Under the pieces are notes generated by a model. The model had not been told where the DNA came from. It worked only from the letters and a program-made list of their open reading frames with translations, and did no database searches. 12,262 nucleotides of DNA from CAYUMU01 sp964445985 (lineage in GTDB: Bacteria; Planctomycetota; Planctomycetia; Pirellulales; S012-138), in NCBI GenBank assembly GCA_964445985.1, contig CAYUMU010000127.1:1-12262 (forward strand), in the 5' to 3' direction. The translations under genes and the position numbers were made by a program. This document shows, piece by piece, positions 7,258 to 12,262 of this stretch; the stretch's first letter is position 1; every line of letters begins with the position of its first letter.

Positions 7258-7943
7258 CCTATCTGCTCGACACCAACACCTGCATCGGTTGGCTGCGGCA
7301 GAATCAACCGCAAATTGTTGCCCGGATTCAGGCTCAAGCGCAGACCGACATCGTGTTGTGTTCGGTGGTAATGGGGGAACTGTTGTTCGGTGTCGAACGA
7401 TCCGACCCGGTTCATCGGGCCAATACAGGCTTGCGCGTCCAGCAGTTACGGCAGCAGTTCACCTCGTTGCCGTTCGATGACGCCGCTGCCGAACAGTACG
7501 GTCGGATTCGTGCGGACCTGACCGGGCGGGGACTGCTTATCGGCGGCAATGACATGTTGATCGCCGCTATTGCGGTGGCAAAGGGCTGCACTTTGGTTAC
7601 CCACAACACGGCCGAGTTTAGCCGGATTGCTGGCCTCGTGACCGAGGACTGGCAGGGTGGGTGGGTGTTTCTGCTTGCGGCAAAAGTCGGCATCGGCCAC
7701 AATCAACCGCTAATCGGAGGGGGAGCCGATCACCGTTCTTTGGCTCCATCCCCAATTCACTCGGTCGAATTGAGGAGGGTAGGATGTCGCAAGCTCCCAA
7801 GCACCCGCGCCGCGCCGCGGCTTTGGATCCCTCGCAGCCGCCCCAGGGGCCGCCTGCTTCACCGCCCCTGTACGTGCCGACTGCCCATGTGCCGCCCGCG
7901 CCCATGCCGGTGGGACAGGCACCGTTGGGACAGGGACCATTAG
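7254..7943 (+). CDS. vapC: VapC-like PIN-domain ribonuclease toxin, C-terminally extended
   Basis: VapC toxins are Mg-dependent ribonucleases that cut tRNA or rRNA when freed from the antitoxin. The acidic PIN residues are visible: Asp6 in LLDTNTCIGWL, Glu42 in VVMGELLFGV, Asp100 in GGNDMLIAAIA, and Asn118 in the VTHNTAEFSRI motif. The core resembles the MvpT/VapC branch and should end near GLVTEDWQ (residue 134, position about 7655). Here no stop follows. The frame continues to TAG at 7941-7943, giving 229 aa, and its last part is an Arg/Pro/Cys-rich out-of-frame reading of the next gene (160-nt overlap). The extension is therefore probably read-through after loss of the stop, or a sequence error. 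Translation starts at GTG 7254, overlapping the antitoxin stop. Toxin identity is secure; activity of the extended form is unknown. Confidence 0.88.
   Translation: MTYLLDTNTCIGWLRQNQPQIVARIQAQAQTDIVLCSVVMGELLFGVERSDPVHRANTGLRVQQLRQQFTSLPFDDAAAEQYGRIRADLTGRGLLIGGNDMLIAAIAVAKGCTLVTHNTAEFSRIAGLVTEDWQGGWVFLLAAKVGIGHNQPLIGGGADHRSLAPSPIHSVELRRVGCRKLPSTRAAPRLWIPRSRPRGRLLHRPCTCRLPMCRPRPCRWDRHRWDRDH
7719..7753 (+). other. Hairpin between the toxin core and the next gene
   Basis: GGAGCC (7722-7727) and GGCTCC (7742-7747) form a 6-bp stem, and flanking G and C runs (7719-7721, 7750-7753) could extend it past an AT bulge. There is no T-run, so it is not a canonical Rho-independent terminator. It lies inside the extended toxin frame, 31 nt before the downstream ATG. 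Confidence 0.35.
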
Positions 7944-10813
7944 GACAGGGGCCGTCCGCGGTGCCCGTGCGCGTGGCAACTCAAGCCGATCCGGCGCCGA
8001 TTGTCGTCACGGGAGGAAGCTCGGGGCCGGGGGCAGGAACGACCAGCACCGTGGGCGGGGCGCGTTATCGCCGTCGCCGCTCCAATCCCTGGATCATGAT
8101 CGGCGGCTTGGTGCTGGGGTTAGGTCTGGTGGTGGGTGTCGCGGTTTTTGCCCTGCAGGAGCCTACGTTGGCATTGGGAACGATCGACCCCCAAACCGCC
8201 AACGAACATCAACCGCTTGTGGTCCAGGTGCCCGTGGTTTCCTCGGGGCATTCGCAACTGATTTACGAGCTGGTTTCTGGGCCTGGGGGGGCGGTTGTTG
8301 ACAGAACCACGGGCAAGTTCCGTTGGACGCCCGGCGAATCCGACGGCGAGCAAACGTTTCAAGCGGCGGTGCGGGTTGCCGTTGGGGGGCAGCAGCTCGA
8401 GACGGCGTTTGAAATCCGCGTGCGCGAGATGAATCAACCTCCGCGGATTGCGGCCACGGAGCCACTCGAAATTTCGTATGGCCAACAACTCGACAGGACG
8501 CTGAGCGCCACCGATCCGGATATTCCGGCCCGCGATCTGCGGTTTGAGCTGTTGGGCGAAGCGCCCTTGGGGCTGACGCTAGACGCCAGCACGGGTCGGT
8601 TGCAATGGTCGCCTGCCGACGACCATTGGGGCAATAGCTATGTGTTGACGGTGCAGGCAGTGGAGGTCGGCGACGATCCGCTGTCTACCAGCGTTCGCCT
8701 GCCACTGCGGCTGCCGCGGCGTCCGTTGCATGCCGTTGAACTGCTGGCACAGCAATTCCGCAGCCAGGGTTCGGACGCGGCGGCGATCAAATTGCCTGCC
8801 TCGGCGACCAAGGCGTTGCGGGGCGAGCCCTGGAGGCTGACGCTCGACAACGAGACGATCGACGTTTTCTACTACGCCAACGCTGGGGAACGGGAGGCCG
8901 ACCAAAAGACGATCGTGCCGCAGGCCGACAAGCTATTTGGCCGGCGCGAAGACAAACTGCCGGTGCGGCTGTATGGCGGCGGATCGATCTTGTTCGTGTA
9001 CGCGGGCGAGTTGGATAGCCTGGTTGAGAAACTCAACGCGCGATTCGGTTCTCCGATCGCCTTGGTTTCCAATACCACCACCGATCCGTTCCCGATGCCG
9101 CTGGCCAAGCCTGCCGAGCCCACGGCCGCGGACCCGCTGGCCGAGCTCGATCAGGAGTTGATGGAGATCTACCGGCGAAACCGGCTGCTGATACCGGGCG
9201 AGTATGCGGCGATTCGGAAGAATTTTGCGAAGCGGTTCGAGCAACAGCAGCAGTTGGCCATCCAGCAAGGGTTGGGGGCGGATTACTCGGCAATGCACGC
9301 CTGGTTCGACGCCCACCCGGCGGTCAAAGAAGAATTGTTCAATGCGTTTTGTCCGCAAGACGACGTGGCGGCCGGCCTGGCCTTGTTCAACGAGTTGCGA
9401 AAACAGCACGCGGACAAGTTGGCCAACTATGCCAACCTGGCGATCGCGCTGGCCGTGACCTGGGACAGGCCGAAAGCCATCTACGGCTACGGCAACCATG
9501 CCCAGCGGACCCAGGCGATCATGCCTGCCGAGCTGGCCGAGGCAGCGGATCATTTTGTGTACTACGCAGGCGCCGAGAAGTTCATGGGGGGCCGCGTGCG
9601 GTATGTTCCCTGGGAGTTCCTCACGCACCTGGTGAACCATCGCACGCCGCTCGACGAGCGTTCGTGGGCTCTGCAGGAATACCTGGCCAAGCGGCCGATG
9701 ATCGGCAAGTGCTATCACGAGGTGCCGTACGACCAGGTGATGCTGCAAACCGACAGCAAGGAGTGCAAGCTCAAGGGCAAGCCGTATACGCTGGCCTCGA
9801 TTCGGCAAAACGGGGGCGTATGCGCCATGCAGGCCGACTTTGCCGCCAGGGTTGGCCAAAGCATTGGCGTGCCGGCAATTTACGTGGGCGGCATTGGCGC
9901 CAACGGCGCCAATCATGCCTGGGTAATGTGGGTCGAAATCCACGCCGCCACCCCCAGTTCCATTCAGTTCACGCTGGAATCGTCGGGACGCTACCAGATC
10001 GACAACTACTACGTGGGCAACTTCCGCAATCCGCAAACCGGCGAACGAACCACCGATCGCGAGACCGAACTGCGTTTGCAAACGGTGGGCAGCAACTACC
10101 AGGCCAAACGGCAGGCCGACCTGGTGATGCGGTTCTACCCCCGACTGAGCGAATTGGCCGAACTAACGCCGAAGCAGCAATTGCTGTTTCTGCGCGACCT
10201 GACCGACCTCTGTCCGGGCAACGAAACCGCCTGGCAGTCGATGGCGCGACTGGTTCGCGATGGCCAGCTCGACAAGTCGGATTCTCGCGCCTTGACGGCG
10301 ATGGTGGAGCGGATGTTCGGCACCTTCAAGAACGTGCCGGACTTCACCCTCACGGTCTTCGACGACATGGTGGCCTTTGTGGACGAAGGCAAGCCCCGCA
10401 ACAACCTGTACCTGCGGCTGATTGAAATGTACGCCGCGGCCAAGCGCCCCGATCTGGCCTGCGAAGCCGGGCTCAAGCTGACCGATATCCTCCTGGCCCA
10501 GGATCAAACCGAAGCGGCCGTGCAAGGGCTGGCCGCCACCATCAAGCGGTTCCCTGGCGAAGGCAATTACATTCCCCGCATGCTCGACAAAATCGAGCAA
10601 ATCTGCGGCGCCATCGAGGGCACCGAACCGCTGATCATCAAGTTTTACACCGAGTATTTGCCGCTGGTTCCCAAGAAGCGGGGGAACGAGGTGAGCGACT
10701 ACTGCGTGACGATCTACAACCGAGCCATCAAGCGTTTCGAGCAGTCGGGACGAACCGATCTGGCCCAGGCCGTTTCCTTGGAACTTCAGCGGCTTAAAGC
10801 GGGCGGGGGCTGA
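7784..10813 (+). CDS. Membrane-anchored protein with cadherin-like (He_PIG) repeats and a transglutaminase-like domain
   Basis: This 1009-residue protein has, in order: a Pro/Gly-rich N-terminus (1-95) with three GQxPL repeats; an RRRR cluster (97-100) and one membrane helix (about 103-124), predicting N-in, C-out topology; two cadherin/He_PIG-like domains (about 135-215 and 220-310) with signatures DRTTGKFRWTP and LTLDASTGRLQWSP; a region of unknown fold (315-435); and helical segments leading to a transglutaminase-like core. The core shows GGVCAMQADFAARVG (Cys680), NHAWVMWVEI (His711) and YQIDNYYVG (Asp740), a plausible Cys-His-Asp triad. A helical, TPR-like tail follows (about 785-1009). 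The start at 7784 has GAGGAGGG 4 nt upstream. It probably acts at the envelope, perhaps in protein cross-linking or proteolysis, but the substrate is unknown and a non-catalytic scaffold is possible. Confidence 0.8.
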   Translation: MSQAPKHPRRAAALDPSQPPQGPPASPPLYVPTAHVPPAPMPVGQAPLGQGPLGQGPSAVPVRVATQADPAPIVVTGGSSGPGAGTTSTVGGARYRRRRSNPWIMIGGLVLGLGLVVGVAVFALQEPTLALGTIDPQTANEHQPLVVQVPVVSSGHSQLIYELVSGPGGAVVDRTTGKFRWTPGESDGEQTFQAAVRVAVGGQQLETAFEIRVREMNQPPRIAATEPLEISYGQQLDRTLSATDPDIPARDLRFELLGEAPLGLTLDASTGRLQWSPADDHWGNSYVLTVQAVEVGDDPLSTSVRLPLRLPRRPLHAVELLAQQFRSQGSDAAAIKLPASATKALRGEPWRLTLDNETIDVFYYANAGEREADQKTIVPQADKLFGRREDKLPVRLYGGGSILFVYAGELDSLVEKLNARFGSPIALVSNTTTDPFPMPLAKPAEPTAADPLAELDQELMEIYRRNRLLIPGEYAAIRKNFAKRFEQQQQLAIQQGLGADYSAMHAWFDAHPAVKEELFNAFCPQDDVAAGLALFNELRKQHADKLANYANLAIALAVTWDRPKAIYGYGNHAQRTQAIMPAELAEAADHFVYYAGAEKFMGGRVRYVPWEFLTHLVNHRTPLDERSWALQEYLAKRPMIGKCYHEVPYDQVMLQTDSKECKLKGKPYTLASIRQNGGVCAMQADFAARVGQSIGVPAIYVGGIGANGANHAWVMWVEIHAATPSSIQFTLESSGRYQIDNYYVGNFRNPQTGERTTDRETELRLQTVGSNYQAKRQADLVMRFYPRLSELAELTPKQQLLFLRDLTDLCPGNETAWQSMARLVRDGQLDKSDSRALTAMVERMFGTFKNVPDFTLTVFDDMVAFVDEGKPRNNLYLRLIEMYAAAKRPDLACEAGLKLTDILLAQDQTEAAVQGLAATIKRFPGEGNYIPRMLDKIEQICGAIEGTEPLIIKFYTEYLPLVPKKRGNEVSDYCVTIYNRAIKRFEQSGRTDLAQAVSLELQRLKAGGG
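7913..7957 (+). repeat. Three 15-bp tandem repeats inside the membrane-protein gene
   Basis: Three units beginning GGACAGGC or GGACAGGG encode GQAPL, GQGPL and GQGPS near residues 44-58. The TAG that ends the read-through toxin frame falls at the boundary of units two and three. Confidence 0.8.
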
Positions 10814-10854
10814 GTTCGGGGGGGGCTGGGTTCGGGGGGGGCTGGGTTCGGGGG
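10810..10854 (+). repeat. G-rich 16-bp tandem repeat between convergent genes
   Basis: There are two full units (CTGAGTTCGGGGGGGG, CTGGGTTCGGGGGGGG) and a truncated third. They start at the stop codon of the membrane-protein gene and fill most of the 66-bp gap before the end of the RNA ligase gene. The G-runs could form a quadruplex on the plus strand. Slippage in the runs is likely. Confidence 0.85.
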
Positions 10855-10872
10855 TCAGAGCGTGCCACCCGA
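10851..10872 (+). repeat. Dispersed repeat, partial copy D
   Basis: GGGTCAGAGCGTGCCACCCGACC matches the distal end (CTCAGG..GCGTGCCACCCG) of copy A. It directly abuts the G-rich tandem repeat and the 3' end of the RNA ligase gene. It is short, so kinship with the larger copies is suggestive only. Confidence 0.45.
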
Positions 10873-10879
10873 CCGCTGC

Positions 10880-11440
10880 TTAGCTCCGCCGTTTGGGTCC
10901 GCTTTTCTGGAAATCCCTTTTCTTCAGTTTTACCATGCGGCCATCGGGGTGATGCCACACGATTCCTTCGAAATCGCGGGCGATGAGGTAGTTGCGAAGC
11001 TCCGCGAAGTTGCGTGGGCAATCCGTGAGGACTTCTTGTCCATGGGGGATCAAGACATGGCGATCATAGTTTTCGGGGTTGCCTTGGACCTTGGGTCCGC
11101 ACAATTCGTAGGTGCCGTCGGGGAGTTGGGGCGTTGCCGCGAAGGCTTCACGAAACCAGCGGTCTTCGGGGCCGTCGCCCACGGGGAGCCAGCCGGGCCA
11201 ATGTCCGGTTTGATGATCGGGTTCTTGCGCCGGCTCAAAGCCTTCGGGAGTTGGTTTGCCGATCTGCGCGTCGTACCGCTTGTAGAGCCTTCCCGCGCGC
11301 GCCTGGCAACATGTGCCGTCGAATTTTCGTGTCGCCACGCCTTCGCCTGCGAGAACCCACTCCGCCCCGAGCACCACTTCATCGCGCACCAGGCGATCGG
11401 TTTCGTAGTTCCGTTGAAAAAGAGTGACGATCTTGCGCAT
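10880..11440 (-). CDS. Predicted ATP-dependent RNA ligase, RLIG1/DUF5565-like
   Basis: This 186-residue protein carries the motifs of a covalent nucleotidyltransferase ligase: motif I RKFDGT with the AMP-accepting Lys39, motif Ia-like RLYKRYDA (51-58), a motif III-like region TYELCGPKVQGNPE (110-123) with Glu112, motif IV FEGIVWHHPDG (157-167) and motif V MVKLKKRDF (169-177). The extra signatures DGTCC, GHWPGWLPV (79-87) and HVLIPHG (128-134) match what I recall of the RLIG1 family (human C12orf29), which joins 5'-phosphate to 3'-hydroxyl RNA ends. It is shorter than the human protein (325 aa) and appears to be the bare catalytic domain. The frame is open to 11665, but that upstream part is repeat DNA; the ATG at 11440 has AGAGG 7 nt upstream. 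No kinase, phosphatase or nuclease partner is adjacent. It is bracketed by dispersed-repeat copies. Activity is inferred. Confidence 0.85.
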   Translation of the reverse strand: MRKIVTLFQRNYETDRLVRDEVVLGAEWVLAGEGVATRKFDGTCCQARAGRLYKRYDAQIGKPTPEGFEPAQEPDHQTGHWPGWLPVGDGPEDRWFREAFAATPQLPDGTYELCGPKVQGNPENYDRHVLIPHGQEVLTDCPRNFAELRNYLIARDFEGIVWHHPDGRMVKLKKRDFQKSGPKRRS

Positions 11441-11460
11441 AACTGTTCCTCTGCCAGAGG
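11441..11460 (-). promoter_or_regulatory. Ribosome-binding site of the RNA ligase inside a small hairpin
   Basis: On the minus strand, CCTCT-GGC-AGAGG (11460-11448) is a perfect 5-bp stem with a 3-nt loop, and its 3' arm is the Shine-Dalgarno AGAGG, 7 nt before the ATG. Folding would mask the ribosome site. It may modulate translation or be coincidence. Confidence 0.4.
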
Positions 11461-11520
11461 CGAATCGGTATACCAAGCGGGGAGACAACGACAGCTGTGG
11501 AAAGGTTCGCACAATTGCCG

Positions 11521-11581
11521 GCTGGGTGGCACGCACCTGAGCCCACCGCGAAGGGCGTGGCAGCAGCGGGGTTTGGCCAGA
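11521..11581 (-). repeat. Dispersed repeat, copy C
   Basis: The reverse complement runs CTGGCCAAACCCCGCTGC, CCACGCCCTTCG, GGGCTCAGG, GCGTGCCACCCAGC, and aligns over about 60 bp with copy A at 6872-6930. It sits about 80 nt upstream of the RNA ligase start, so any ligase promoter must lie in or near it. Confidence 0.75.
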
Positions 11582-12040
11582 ACCCACGCGGGAAAACGCC
11601 CGGCCTATCTTGCGTGCAGCGCATAGGCGTTCGCTGATCCCCGACCTGTCCCACCGTTTTCCCACGCTTCAACCTCGTTGCACGGAGCAAAGTTCCCCGA
11701 ACCAGGAACGAATGTCGATCTGCCCAGCAGGTCGGGGCTGGCGATGCTTCACAACGGGATCAAATTTGCTCTTATTTAGAGAACCGGCGTACGAACGTGC
11801 AAGCGGTAGGCCACGTGGGGCGGCGGTGCATCCGCCCACGCGCACTGGCAGAGCCAGTGGCACCCAAACGGGGGGCAAGGAGACGGTCGCCCGTGCCACC
11901 CAGCCGCTTCTCAATCAAGCCTTTGCAACCTGGCTGGCGCGGTGGCGGCGGGGTTGGGCTGTCGCGCTGGCCGCCCCAGGAACCACGCGATCGCGGCGAC
12001 GGCCGCCACCGAGGGCACAACATGCATGAGCTCGTACGCC
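11582..12040. other. Non-coding repeat debris between the RNA ligase and the IS fragment
   Basis: No gene is supported. The stretch contains an A/T-rich patch (about 11757-11781, ATCAAATTTGCTCTTATTTA), a perfect hairpin (11843-11859) and another CGTGCCACCCAGCC string (11892-11905). A 43-codon minus-strand frame (12042-11911) has one hydrophobic stretch but no family I recognise. The region looks like layered remnants of mobile or repeat DNA. Confidence 0.5.
11843..11859. repeat. Perfect short hairpin, REP-like
   Basis: CACTGGC-AGA-GCCAGTG is a perfect 7-bp stem with a 3-nt loop, followed by GCACCC. Short GC-rich palindromes of this kind occur as multicopy intergenic elements. No second copy is seen in the window. 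Confidence 0.6.
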
Positions 12041-12247
12041 ATGTTGCCGCTGGCCAAGCATGGCGGACGGCCGCGAACGGTGAATCTGCGGGAAGTGGTG
12101 AATACGATTTTGTACCTCAATCGCACCGGCTGCCAGTGGGACATGCTGCCGCACGATCTGCAGCCCAAGAGCATCGCCTACGAATATTTCTCGCAGTGGC
12201 GCGACGACCTGCACTTTAGGGGATCGTCTGACACCGTAGCCAATTGA
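12041..12247 (+). pseudogene. Truncated IS5-family transposase fragment
   Basis: The frame encodes 68 residues. About 57 of them match the N-terminal domain of IS5-group transposases (DUF4096-like): LAKHGGRPRTVNLREVV, NTILYLNRTGCQWDMLPHD and YEYFSQWRDDL. The usual first 20 or so residues are missing, and after RDDL the sequence departs from the family (HFRGSSDTVAN) and stops at 12245-12247. The DDE catalytic domain is absent, so it cannot transpose. It records a past insertion in this accessory region. The ATG at 12041 is only the first in-frame methionine near the homology boundary, not a demonstrated start. Confidence 0.8.
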
Positions 12248-12262
12248 TCTTGGCACGAAAAA

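Noticed and set aside
8933..10081. 382-codon minus-strand frame inside the membrane-protein gene
   Set aside because: It lies wholly antisense to the transglutaminase-like coding region and has no motif; it is a GC-bias shadow.
10810..10854. Tandem repeat considered as a CRISPR array
   Set aside because: The units are 16 bp and directly adjacent, with no unique spacers and no cas genes nearby.
11379..11690. 103-codon minus-strand frame overlapping the ligase start
   Set aside because: It translates dispersed repeat copy C and conflicts with the well-supported ligase frame.
11911..12042. 43-codon minus-strand frame with one hydrophobic segment
   Set aside because: It is too short, has no convincing ribosome site and matches no recognised family, and it runs into repeat debris. 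It might be the tail of a broken membrane gene but cannot be supported.

Overview
The window looks like a GC-rich bacterial chromosome segment, most likely from a planctomycete (Pirellulales-like). This is an inference, not a measurement. The clues are loosely spaced genes, a large membrane-anchored protein combining cadherin-like and transglutaminase-like domains, G-rich intergenic DNA, and short dispersed repeats in the accessory half. No rRNA, tRNA or CRISPR array was seen.

Left half (about 206-5471, all leftward) is housekeeping. In transcription order it holds homodimeric pyruvate dehydrogenase E1 (aceE), a class I glutamine amidotransferase of the PabA/TrpG type with a TTG start, a fusion of a TsaC/YrdC threonylcarbamoyl-AMP synthase domain to a low-molecular-weight phosphatase domain, and ribose-5-phosphate isomerase B (rpiB). 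The last two keep the order of Bacillus subtilis ywlC, ywlE and ywlF. The phosphatase loop carries the threonine that marks protein-arginine phosphatases. Candidate promoters lie upstream of aceE and of the fusion gene.

The middle (5472-7020) is mostly non-coding. It holds a long aceE leader, a G-run cluster, a hairpin upstream of a DinB/ClbS-like four-helix protein, and two inverted copies of a dispersed repeat. It is followed by a VapBC-type toxin-antitoxin pair (7021 onward). The toxin has lost its normal stop and reads about 95 codons further, overlapping the next gene.

The right half holds a 1009-residue membrane-anchored protein: a proline-rich N-terminus, one membrane helix, two cadherin/He_PIG-like domains, a transglutaminase-like Cys-His-Asp domain and a helical C-terminus. 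Converging on it is a small (186 aa) predicted ATP-dependent RNA ligase. Its motifs match the RLIG1 (former DUF5565, human C12orf29) family rather than the classical T4 Rnl1/Rnl2 families, and it is the most interesting gene here. The ligase is bracketed by copies of the dispersed repeat. The window ends in repeat debris and a truncated IS5-family transposase, so the right half is an accessory, rearranged region.
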